Origin: Oscillospiraceae bacterium
Lineage (GTDB): Bacteria > Bacillota > Clostridia > Oscillospirales > Ruminococcaceae
Assembly (NCBI GenBank): GCA_009776345.1
Contig: WRLS01000110.1
Location: forward strand, 1 to 6,996
Direction of reading: 5' to 3'
DNA: 6,996 nucleotides
Positions 1-5,748 of this stretch are shown here, in pieces. Both the position numbers and the translations under genes were made by a program. Numbering within the stretch: position 1 is the stretch's first letter; each line of letters begins with the position of its first letter. The notes below the pieces were generated by a model. That model was not told the DNA's origin, made no database searches, and worked only from the letters and a program-made list of their open reading frames with translations.

Positions 1-978
1 CCGACAGGCATCGCCTATGCCCAGGGCGCGATTATTGTGTCCGGGCTGGTATACCTGGCTTTGGCGGGGCTTGTGATGCTCGTGGGCGTGCAGAAGATAC
101 GCGATTTCCTGCCGCCCGTGGTAGTCGGTCCGGTTATCGTGGTAATCGGCATCACGCTTGCCCCTGTCGGGATCGGCATGGCGTCCGAAAACTGGTGGAT
201 TTCCGGGCTTGTCCTCCTTGTTATCATCGGCATATCCTGCTACGCAAGGAGCTTCTTTAAGCTCGTGCCGATTTTGATAGGGCTGTGGGTGGGCTATCTC
301 GCCAGCCTTGCGGGCGACGCTATGGGCATATTCCCCAATCAGCTCGTCGACCTCGCCCCGGTTGCCAACGCAAGCTGGTTCGGGCTTACCGGGATTACGC
401 CGCCTGCGTTCCATCCCCAGGCGATTATGATGATCGCCCCCATCGCGCTCGTTACATTCATGGAGCATATCGGCGACATGACAGCGCAAAGCTCCATCAT
501 CGGCAAAGATTTGTTCCGCGACCCGGGGCTTCACCGCACACTTGCGGGTGACGGCATTGCAAGCATCATGGCAGGGCTTGTGGGCGGCCCGCCGAATACT
601 ACATACTCCGAGAACACAGGCGTGCTTGCGGTAACGAAGGTTTACAGCACCAACGTTATAAAAATAGGCGCGCTCATCGCAATCGCACTCAGCCTTGTCG
701 GCAAGCTCGGCGCGGTCCTCGCGAGCATCCCCAACGCGGTTAAAGGCGGGATGGCAATTGTGCTGTTCGGTATGATCGCCGCTGTTGGTATGCGCACACT
801 GGTTGACGCGAAGCTGGATTTCCAAAACAGCCGCAACCTTATTGTCTGCGCGCTGGTTTTAGTGTTCGGGCTTGGGCTGCGCGACGGCATAACCGTCGGC
901 TCCATTACGCTCAGCGGACTGTTCATAGCTGTAATCGTCGGGGTTATCGCCAATAAAGTGCTGCCGAAAGACGCATAA
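1..978 (+). CDS. uraA: Uracil permease, NCS2/UraA family (5'-truncated by window)
   Basis: This is an integral membrane nucleobase transporter that imports uracil, normally by proton symport, for pyrimidine salvage. The frame is open from base 1, so the gene enters from the left. The visible 325 residues compare with about 420-430 in the family, so roughly the first 100 are missing. GTG at 37 is an internal Val, not a start. The substrate-site signatures of NCS2 carriers are present: FMEHIGD (E155, D159 of the fragment) and NTTYSENTGV (E204). These match the E. coli UraA positions Glu241, His245 and Glu290, with Asp replacing the His. The segment KDLFRDPGLHRTLAGDG is also typical of uracil rather than purine permeases. 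The rest is alternating hydrophobic helices, and the protein ends KVLPKDA. A strong terminator follows 24 bases after the stop. Uracil specificity is inferred from family resemblance; xanthine is the main alternative. Confidence 0.93.
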   Translation, partial: PTGIAYAQGAIIVSGLVYLALAGLVMLVGVQKIRDFLPPVVVGPVIVVIGITLAPVGIGMASENWWISGLVLLVIIGISCYARSFFKLVPILIGLWVGYLASLAGDAMGIFPNQLVDLAPVANASWFGLTGITPPAFHPQAIMMIAPIALVTFMEHIGDMTAQSSIIGKDLFRDPGLHRTLAGDGIASIMAGLVGGPPNTTYSENTGVLAVTKVYSTNVIKIGALIAIALSLVGKLGAVLASIPNAVKGGMAIVLFGMIAAVGMRTLVDAKLDFQNSRNLIVCALVLVFGLGLRDGITVGSITLSGLFIAVIVGVIANKVLPKDA

Positions 979-1001
979 TACATATTTTGTATATTAACGC
1001 G

Positions 1002-1045
1002 GATACGGTGAAACCTATGGATATAGGATTCACCGTATCTTTTTT
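1002..1045 (+). terminator. Rho-independent terminator after the uracil permease
   Basis: A 17-bp stem pairs 1002-1018 with 1023-1039. It has one A-A mismatch and a 4-base loop (GGAT), and six T follow at 1040-1045. It lies between the permease stop and the next gene's ribosome binding site, so it should end the permease transcript. The CAP gene begins only 23 bases later and I see no clear promoter between them. Partial read-through is therefore possible. Confidence 0.92.
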
Positions 1046-1068
1046 GAAATCAGAGGTGATTTTTCTTC

Positions 1069-1719
1069 ATGAAAATGGGAATACCCGTCATTATTTTTGC
1101 GCTGTGCCTGTCTTTGACAGCCTGTATACCGGGCGGCGTGGATATACCGCAACCGGGCAGCCTGCCCGCCGCCCCACCAAGCGCGCCCCCTCAACCGGAA
1201 ACCGCCCCGCAGGAAACACCGGAGGAGCCGCCTGTCCCGCTGGAGGCAACCTTAATCGTACAGGCCGACACAAAACCCGCCGCCGCGATATGGGACACAC
1301 AGCTAATCGCGCAAAAACTGCTGGCGCACATTAACGAAGCAAGGGGCAAAGAAGGGCTTGACGAGCTGATTGTCAACGACAGCCTTGTTTGGGCGGCGCG
1401 CACCCGCAGCCGCGAGCTGCTGGTAAGCTTCTCCCATATGCGGCCAAACGGCAAGGCATACCATACGATATTTGACGAAGCGGGCTTCGATTACGCCGAT
1501 AAATGGCACGGTGAAAACACCTGCATACTGCATACAAAGCCCGGGTCAAGCACCGAGGACGAAATCGCGGGGATGCTGTTTGATGATTTATCCGCAAGCG
1601 TCGGCAACTCCAAAAACATGACGCGCAGCCAATACGAGCTGGTTGGCATAGGCGTCAGCATGGACCTCCGCGACGGTATTGCAATAATCGTATCCAGCCA
1701 GATTTTTGCGGGCGAATAA
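1069..1719 (+). CDS. CAP/SCP-domain lipoprotein (YkwD-like)
   Basis: This is a predicted lipid-anchored, cell-surface protein of 216 residues. The N-terminus is a lipoprotein signal: a hydrophobic run (residues 5-15) and lipobox LTAC with the modified Cys at 19. A Pro-rich linker spans about 21-58. A CAP (CRISP/antigen 5/PR-1) domain fills about 78-216. It includes the SHMRPNG motif (H123), GEN (E149) and a C-terminal strand pair (GIGVSM, IAIIVSSQIF). Bacterial CAP proteins are extracellular, and their biochemical role is mostly unknown. The usual second conserved His, in the S.GHR.N(I/M)L stretch, is replaced here (SVGNSKNM, N180). ATG 1069 is supported by GGTGAT at 1055-1060, eight bases upstream; ATG 1075 is less well placed. 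The gene follows the permease terminator and ends one base from a convergent gene. Confidence 0.9.
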   Translation: MKMGIPVIIFALCLSLTACIPGGVDIPQPGSLPAAPPSAPPQPETAPQETPEEPPVPLEATLIVQADTKPAAAIWDTQLIAQKLLAHINEARGKEGLDELIVNDSLVWAARTRSRELLVSFSHMRPNGKAYHTIFDEAGFDYADKWHGENTCILHTKPGSSTEDEIAGMLFDDLSASVGNSKNMTRSQYELVGIGVSMDLRDGIAIIVSSQIFAGE

Positions 1720-1720
1720 A

Positions 1721-1960
1721 CTAAAATGCCAATGGCTTGTCATCCTCGTCCGTATCGAGCACCGCGTCCTCGGGCTCGTCCCCGTCCAGGTCAGCCAGGT
1801 CGGAGGTGTAATACTCCGCGTCATCGGGGTCGTCAAACATAAAGTCGTCCTCGTCATAGAAGAAAACGCCCCGCTTGTTAAAATACGCCGCCAGCGCGAT
1901 GACAACACCTATTACGGCGACGAAAAGTGCCACGAGCGCGATCAATGAACTTTTTTTCAT
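1721..1960 (-). CDS. Small single-pass membrane protein with acidic tail
   Basis: I do not recognise a named family. The product is 79 residues: a KK start, one hydrophobic helix (about 5-26), a short basic NKR edge (28-30), then a strongly acidic tail. Residues 31-79 hold 21 Asp/Glu and one Lys. There is no signal-peptidase or lipobox site, so it is probably membrane-anchored. The positive-inside rule does not decide which side the tail faces. A DLDGDE stretch (57-62) loosely recalls calcium-binding loops, but it is not a full EF-hand. I chose ATG 1960 over ATG 1972 because GGAG at 1967-1970 lies six bases before it, while the upstream ATG has no such site. The longer version would add MEFN. 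It has its own promoter, and its stop lies one base from the end of the CAP gene. Confidence 0.75.
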   Translation of the reverse strand: MKKSSLIALVALFVAVIGVVIALAAYFNKRGVFFYDEDDFMFDDPDDAEYYTSDLADLDGDEPEDAVLDTDEDDKPLAF

Positions 1961-1966
1961 ATTAAA

Positions 1967-1970
1967 CTCC
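1967..1970 (-). promoter_or_regulatory. Ribosome binding site deciding the start at 1960
   Basis: GGAG reads on the minus strand six bases before ATG 1960. It overlaps the alternative upstream ATG at 1970-1972, which has no Shine-Dalgarno match at a proper distance. Confidence 0.65.
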
Positions 1971-2003
1971 ATTCCATTTCGTGTTTTGAAATTAACTGAC
2001 TAT

Positions 2004-2032
2004 ATTATAATCCGATTTTATGAAAATAACAA
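2004..2032 (-). promoter_or_regulatory. Sigma-A promoter of the small acidic membrane protein
   Basis: On the minus strand, -35 TTGTTA (2027-2032) and a perfect -10 TATAAT (2004-2009) are separated by exactly 17 bases. Transcription should start near 1997, giving a leader of about 36 bases before ATG 1960. The surroundings are very AT-rich, so chance -10 boxes are likely, but spacing and direction fit the gene. Confidence 0.65.
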
Positions 2033-2069
2033 TATAAAAAACAAAAATTTACAAAATATACTTTTAAAC

Positions 2070-2106
2070 AAAAAAACCTGCGCCCCGGTATAACCAACCG
2101 GGGCGC
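2070..2106 (-). terminator. Rho-independent terminator of the flagellin gene
   Basis: A perfect 10-bp GC-rich stem pairs 2097-2106 with 2080-2089 around a 7-base loop. On the minus strand it is followed, after three bases, by seven T (2070-2076). It lies just beyond the flagellin stop and upstream of the promoter at 2004-2032, insulating the two minus-strand genes. Confidence 0.9.
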
Positions 2107-2123
2107 TGTATTATTTTGCTTTG

Positions 2124-2996
2124 CTATTTCATTATAAGGTTCATCATCGCCGACTGGCTTAAATTCATACCCTGTGACAGCATCGACTGCGATGCCTGGT
2201 TCATGATATTTGCCTGTGTCAGCCGCATTGCCTCAAGCGCCATATCGGCACTGGTGATTGTGCTTTCCGCGCCGACAAGGTTATTTTTAGTGAGGCTCAG
2301 GCTGTTTATCGTACTCTCCAGGCGGTTTTGCATGGCGCCGAGGGTACTGCGCTGGCCCGAAGTAACAGAACTCGCGCGGTCAAGCGCGGAAATTGCCTTT
2401 GCCGCGCTGTCTATCGAGCTTATGTTCAAGCCTTTTATGCCAAGCCCGTCGGACGACATATCGCCGATCTTAAACGACACGCGCTGATCCTGTGAGCCGT
2501 TCGCGCCAATCTGCAGTGTCAGCTGTGAATTGGGGCCGCCTATGCTTTTCATAAAGCTTGCGTTGCTGTCCCCGCCAAGGCTGCCGTCCAGCAGATTTTT
2601 GCTGTTGTAATGGGTTGAACTTGATGTCCTGTCAAGCTCCTGCATAAGCTGCTGAAGCTCAGTATTGCTCTGCGCCCTGTCGCTGTCCGTCATGGTCGCG
2701 TCCGCGGCCTGTACCGCAAGCTCACGCATACGGCCAAGGATTGAATCCGTGCCGGCTATTGCGCCTTCCGCTGTTTGGATCAAAGAAATACCGTGCATCG
2801 CGTTTTTGTACGCCTGGTCAAGCCCGCCGATCTGCCCGCGCATCTTTTCGGATATTGCCGCACCCGCCGCATCATCCGCCGCGCTGTTAATCCGAAACCC
2901 GCCGGAGAGGTTGCGGAGCGCCTGTACAGCTTGGTTCTGGTAGATGCCAAGGTTCCTTTGCGCCGTTTGCATATACGCCATATTCCTGATAGTCAT
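2124..2996 (-). CDS. fliC: Flagellin (flagellar filament protein)
   Basis: This is the structural subunit of the flagellar filament, exported by the flagellar type III apparatus. The 290 residues are short for the family, which means almost no variable D2/D3 region. The N-terminal D0/D1 helices (about 1-140) carry the LSGGFRINSAADDAAG signature (30-45), GRMRELAVQAAD (88-99, the region that in other flagellins contacts TLR5) and NSKNLLDG (131-138). The C-terminal D1/D0 part (about 200-290) has LGAMQNRLESTINSL and an AES..TSADMA stretch. The ends are atypical: the start MTIRNMAYMQTAQRNL replaces the common MRINxNxxAL, and the tail ends in a Met-rich SAMMNLIMK. ATG 2996 is preceded by GGGCGGTG (3005-3012) at eight bases; M6 has only a badly spaced AGGA. 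No other flagellar gene is in the window, so it is a lone transcription unit with its own promoter and terminator. Confidence 0.95.
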   Translation of the reverse strand: MTIRNMAYMQTAQRNLGIYQNQAVQALRNLSGGFRINSAADDAAGAAISEKMRGQIGGLDQAYKNAMHGISLIQTAEGAIAGTDSILGRMRELAVQAADATMTDSDRAQSNTELQQLMQELDRTSSSTHYNSKNLLDGSLGGDSNASFMKSIGGPNSQLTLQIGANGSQDQRVSFKIGDMSSDGLGIKGLNISSIDSAAKAISALDRASSVTSGQRSTLGAMQNRLESTINSLSLTKNNLVGAESTITSADMALEAMRLTQANIMNQASQSMLSQGMNLSQSAMMNLIMK

Positions 2997-3087
2997 AACG
3001 CTGACACCGCCCTTTCCTTCGTCGCGCCGCCATCTTCTATAAAACAGACAACGGCATATCTATCCCATAATATTATTTACCATCTTT

Positions 3088-3116
3088 ATTATATGCGGTT
3101 ATCACAGATTTGTCAA
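3088..3116 (-). promoter_or_regulatory. Perfect-consensus sigma-A promoter of flagellin
   Basis: On the minus strand, TTGACA (3111-3116) and TATAAT (3088-3093) are separated by exactly 17 bases: all twelve consensus bases at optimal spacing. The predicted start near 3081 gives a leader of about 85 bases before the flagellin ATG. I looked for the flagellar sigma-28 pattern (TAAA, 15 bases, GCCGATAA) in the same stretch and found no good match. Confidence 0.85.
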
Positions 3117-3174
3117 GTAACAATATCAATAAATTTTACATATTAGTAAAGAAATAGCAAATCGGGAGAAAGCC

Positions 3175-4026
3175 ATGAAAGATAAAATCGGGCTTGTCCT
3201 TGCGGGCGGCGGCGGCAAGGGGGCCTACCAGATAGGCGTCTGGCAGGCTTTGGACGACCTCGGGCTTTCAGGCAGCGTCGGAGGGGTTTCGGGTACGTCT
3301 GTCGGGGCGCTTAACGGGGCGCTGTTCTGCTCCGGCAATTTGGACATGGCACAGCGCGCATGGAGCGGCTTGGATGAAAGCGCGATCCTCACACGCAACA
3401 CGCACGGCAGCTACAACGGCTGGCTTTCAAACAGCGGGCTTCGGGAAATGGTGCGCAGATACGTGGATATCGACGCCGTGAAGGGCGGCAAATGTTTGTT
3501 TTACGCCGCCGCGAGCCGTGTGACAAAACCGGCGATACTTTTCCAAGCAATACAGCGCTATTCCGAAAAAAACATTGCGCACAAGGCTGTTTCGGCGTTT
3601 TTCATCAAGCTTTTCCCGCTAATCACCACTGTGCGTTATTTTGACGTGAAGGAATATGACAACCATACTGTCGAGGACATCATCATCGCGTCGGCGGCGA
3701 TCCCGCTGGTTTTCCCCGATGTGGTCATAGACGATGGGATTTACATAGACGGCGGCGTAAAGGACAACACGCCCATCACGCCGCTTTATAAAGACGGGCT
3801 ACGCAAAATGATTGTCATATCGCTGGATAAATCCTACCGGGTCCCGGAAATCAAATTCCCCGGCGCAAAATTTTTTGTGTTCCGATTTAACGAAGGAAGC
3901 AGGATGCGCAGCCTTGCAGGGACCTTCGACTTTGCCGCATCTGATGCAAAAGAACGCATGAAGCTCGGTTACGACGAGTGCATAGCCGCATCCGGCAAAC
4001 TGCTTGAGTTCATACAAAGCAAATAG
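3175..4026 (+). CDS. Patatin-like phospholipase
   Basis: This is a predicted cytosolic or membrane-associated serine lipid acyl hydrolase with a Ser-Asp dyad. All core patatin motifs are visible in the 283 residues: the glycine-rich oxyanion loop GGGGKGAYQ (11-19), the nucleophile elbow GTSVG with Ser42, the ASAAIPLVFP segment (172-181) and the catalytic Asp in DGG (D192). The enzyme should therefore be active. Length fits the compact bacterial single-domain type; there is no signal peptide, transmembrane helix or extra C-terminal domain. The start ATG 3175 has GGGAG at 3164-3168, six bases upstream. The gene diverges from flagellin, with 178 bases between the start codons, and ends in its own terminator. 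I could not define its promoter. The natural lipid substrate cannot be read from sequence. Confidence 0.93.
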   Translation: MKDKIGLVLAGGGGKGAYQIGVWQALDDLGLSGSVGGVSGTSVGALNGALFCSGNLDMAQRAWSGLDESAILTRNTHGSYNGWLSNSGLREMVRRYVDIDAVKGGKCLFYAAASRVTKPAILFQAIQRYSEKNIAHKAVSAFFIKLFPLITTVRYFDVKEYDNHTVEDIIIASAAIPLVFPDVVIDDGIYIDGGVKDNTPITPLYKDGLRKMIVISLDKSYRVPEIKFPGAKFFVFRFNEGSRMRSLAGTFDFAASDAKERMKLGYDECIAASGKLLEFIQSK

Positions 4027-4037
4027 GGTAAAATAAA

Positions 4038-4072
4038 AACCCCGCAGGCACAATGCCCCTGCGTGGTTTTTT
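4038..4072. terminator. Bidirectional terminator between the patatin gene and tRNA-Val
   Basis: The arms 4038-4048 and 4058-4068 form an 11-bp stem with one mismatch around a 9-base loop. On the plus strand a run of six T (4067-4072) follows, ending the phospholipase transcript. On the minus strand the A run 4035-4039 becomes five T after the same stem, directly downstream of the tRNA 3' end. One hairpin can therefore serve both convergent units. Confidence 0.85.
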
Positions 4073-4079
4073 ATGAAAC

Positions 4080-4155
4080 TGGTGGACGATGAGGAACTCG
4101 AATCCCCGACCCTCTGCACGTCAAGCAGATGCTCTACCAGCTGAGCTAATCGTCC
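4080..4155 (-). tRNA. tRNA-Val (anticodon GAC)
   Basis: This is a complete 76-nt cloverleaf on the minus strand. The acceptor stem GGACGAT pairs with ATCGTCC. The D arm has GCTC/GAGC. The anticodon stem TCTGC/GCAGA encloses loop TTGACGT with anticodon GAC, which reads Val codons GUC and GUU. The T arm has GGGGA/TCCTC around TTCGAGT. The discriminator is A and the 3' CCA is encoded (4080-4082). It is a single tRNA, not a cluster, followed at once by the shared terminator. Confidence 0.97.
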
Positions 4156-4197
4156 ATTTTCAAACTGTAGATAGGCGCGAACCTAATCCACAAAAAT

Positions 4198-4226
4198 ATA
4201 ATATCACATATTTTGTCGCGATGCAA
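4198..4226 (-). promoter_or_regulatory. Probable promoter of tRNA-Val
   Basis: On the minus strand, -35-like TTGCAT (4221-4226) and -10 TATTAT (4198-4203) are 17 bases apart. The start would be near 4191, about 35 bases before the mature tRNA 5' end. The -35 matches consensus at only three of six positions, so this is tentative. Confidence 0.45.
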
Positions 4227-4263
4227 GAGCAAATAATCTTTGATACACATAATCCGGAAAATT

Positions 4264-4291
4264 TTGCAAAAAATATCTACCGTATTATACT
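4264..4291 (+). promoter_or_regulatory. Possible promoter of the SLH-protein gene
   Basis: TTGCAA (4264-4269) and TATACT (4286-4291) are 16 bases apart. The predicted start near 4298 falls at the AGGAG ribosome binding site (4297-4301), leaving a leader of only about 12 bases. That is short, so the true promoter may lie further upstream. Confidence 0.35.
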
Positions 4292-4309
4292 GTATTAGGA
4301 GAAAAACAG

Positions 4310-5548
4310 ATGAAGCAGTTTTGCGCCGTTTTGGCTTTTTGCCTGTTGTTTGCATACCCCGCCGCGGCATCGGACCCATTTTCAATACGCACATCGCTAA
4401 GCTACCCGCAAAATTTCGTCCCGGTTGCAATCCCCGCGCAAATGGGCGAAACACTCGCGTTTTCCTCGGAAGATTTAGAGCGGCGGCTCGGCATCGCGCA
4501 CGGTTCCTTGGAGGGGATCACGCTCACCGCTTTGCCCGACCGTTCATCCGGGGCTGTCCTGCTCGATGGTGTCGAGGCCGAGGCATATGACTACCTTACA
4601 CGCGCAGAGGTTGACAGGCTTTGCTTCAGGCCCGAACCCGGCGCCGCTTTTGCCGTGGTGACCTTTGTCCCGCGGGGCGGCGCGCCTGTAACCGCCAGCC
4701 TGCAAATAAGCATTTTACAGCAAATCGCCCCGCCGCCGGAAATAGAAGGCATTTCCCTTGAAACCCTAAGAAACATCCCCATAAGCGGCTATATCCCCGT
4801 CACGGACCATGGCAGCGGCGGTGTTGCGGTGCGCGTCGTCCGACAGCCGCAGAAGGGCTTAGTCCGAATTAGCGACCAAAGCTTTATTTATGAGCCTTTT
4901 TCGGGAATCACGGGCCGCGATATCTTCACGGTCCTTGCCGTAGACAGCTCCGGCAGCCTTTCTCAGGAAGCCGCGGTAAGCGTATCCATCGGTAAAACGC
5001 GCACGGATTTTTCCTATGCGGATATGACCGGACACCCGTCCCACTACGCGGCGATACAGCTTCATAACCATGGTGTGATGTCCGGGCGGAAAATCGGTGA
5101 CACATGGCTGTTTGACCCTGACACGCAAATGTCACGCGCCAACTTTTTAATATTGGCGGTCACGGCCGCGGGGCTGCGTGTCTCCCCCACTGTAAACACC
5201 GGGCTTGAAAACGACGCGTCTATCCCAATATGGCTCAAACCATATGTCAAAGCAGGGCTGGATGCAGGGATGATCTCCCCGAATTACGGTTTCAACTTCC
5301 GCGGGGTCCCGACACGCGCCGAAGCTGTGCTAATGACCGAACGCGCCGCCAATATCCGCGATGTAAAGGATTTCGCCATTACAGTTACAGACCGCGGCGA
5401 TATACCGGATTGGGCGCAGGCGTCCTACAAAAACCTTACCGCACACAGGATGCTCGGGATCCATGACGGGCGCGCCGCGCCAAACGCCGCCCTGACCAAC
5501 AGCTACGCGGCGGAGCTCGCGTGGCAGTTATATAGCCGAAGAAAATAA
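4310..5548 (+). CDS. Secreted S-layer-homology (SLH) protein with cadherin/Ig-like modules
   Basis: This is a predicted exported protein held on the cell wall by SLH repeats, which in this group bind secondary wall polymers. The 412 residues begin with a signal peptide (hydrophobic 5-19, likely cleavage after AAA at 20). Two beta-sandwich-like modules follow, about 45-135 and 145-228. They resemble tandem cadherin/Big-type domains, with patterns such as GAVLLDG...LCFRPEPG and KGLVRI..SFIYEPFSGITGRDIFTV. Three SLH repeats follow: about 235-288 (ending DTQMSRANFL), 300-347 (with the canonical TRAE, residues 335-338) and 357-408 (third repeat degenerate, LTNSYAAEL in place of TRAE). The start ATG 4310 has AGGAG at 4297-4301, eight bases upstream. 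It stands alone between a divergent tRNA and a convergent gap. There is no catalytic domain, so a structural or adhesive role is an inference. Confidence 0.88.
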   Translation: MKQFCAVLAFCLLFAYPAAASDPFSIRTSLSYPQNFVPVAIPAQMGETLAFSSEDLERRLGIAHGSLEGITLTALPDRSSGAVLLDGVEAEAYDYLTRAEVDRLCFRPEPGAAFAVVTFVPRGGAPVTASLQISILQQIAPPPEIEGISLETLRNIPISGYIPVTDHGSGGVAVRVVRQPQKGLVRISDQSFIYEPFSGITGRDIFTVLAVDSSGSLSQEAAVSVSIGKTRTDFSYADMTGHPSHYAAIQLHNHGVMSGRKIGDTWLFDPDTQMSRANFLILAVTAAGLRVSPTVNTGLENDASIPIWLKPYVKAGLDAGMISPNYGFNFRGVPTRAEAVLMTERAANIRDVKDFAITVTDRGDIPDWAQASYKNLTAHRMLGIHDGRAAPNAALTNSYAAELAWQLYSRRK

Positions 5549-5620
5549 ATTCCCTATGTAGGCGAACCCGCCCGCTAGGCAGTTTTCATCCGCCCGCACA
5601 GCAATGCCCGCCTGTTTGCA

Positions 5621-5645
5621 ATACTAATAAACCGCTTATTAGTAT
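5621..5645. repeat. Short perfect palindrome sharing its ends with the larger repeat
   Basis: ATACTAATAA (5621-5630) and its exact reverse complement (5636-5645) flank a 5-base spacer, ACCGC. No T run follows, so it is a poor terminator. Its outer eight bases are the same as the outer eight of the adjoining 102-nt repeat, from which it is separated by one base. Confidence 0.85.
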
Positions 5646-5646
5646 C

Positions 5647-5748
5647 ATACTAATCTCCGTTAGAAATGAGGACAAAAAATTTTCGCAAAACCCATAACCG
5701 AAAGCTTTTGCTCGATTTTTTGTCTATTTCTTAAACGGATATTAGTAT
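5647..5748. repeat. 102-nt near-palindrome, MITE-like
   Basis: Arms 5647-5690 and 5706-5748 are imperfect reverse complements around a 15-base loop. The outermost 15 bases match at 14 positions (ATACTAAT, then C or A, then TCCGTT). Shared inner blocks are AGAAAT, GACAAAAAAT and GCAAAA, broken by small indels. The whole reads as one long hairpin. If the element proper is 5650-5745, it starts CTAAT, ends ATTAG and has TA on both sides (5648-5649 and 5746-5747). That would fit a miniature element mobilised by an IS630/Tc1-type transposase, but no transposase is present. It could alternatively act as a hairpin at transcript ends between the convergent genes. The structure is seen directly; mobility is inference. 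Confidence 0.7.

Noticed and set aside
285..551. 88-residue frame inside the uracil permease
   Set aside because: It is a shadow of a clearly conserved permease sequence, with no membrane segments of its own.
987..1334. 115-residue plus-strand frame overlapping the permease terminator and the CAP gene
   Set aside because: It reads through the terminator hairpin and the lipoprotein signal in a wrong frame. Its Arg/Pro-rich composition is typical of a shadow frame.
3020..3110. Sigma-28 promoter upstream of flagellin
   Set aside because: TAAA-like and GCCG-like pieces exist on the minus strand but are about 20 bases apart and the -10 is incomplete. The sigma-A match is far better.
3097..3150. 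Promoter for the phospholipase gene
   Set aside because: TTGTCA (3110-3115) and TTATCA (3099-3104) exist, but no -10 box at 16-18 bases matches more than about half the consensus. I left it uncalled.
4240..4590. 116-residue plus-strand frame over the start of the SLH protein
   Set aside because: It overlaps the well-supported SLH gene in another frame and lacks a ribosome binding site and any recognisable motif.
5549..5620. Terminator directly after the SLH gene
   Set aside because: Only 3-4 bp GC hairpins occur here, with a short T run (TTTT) at best. This is not enough to call a terminator.
5621..5748. CRISPR array from the repeated ATACTAAT motif
   Set aside because: Copies are in alternating orientation and only eight bases long, without regular spacers, so this is palindromic structure rather than a direct-repeat array.
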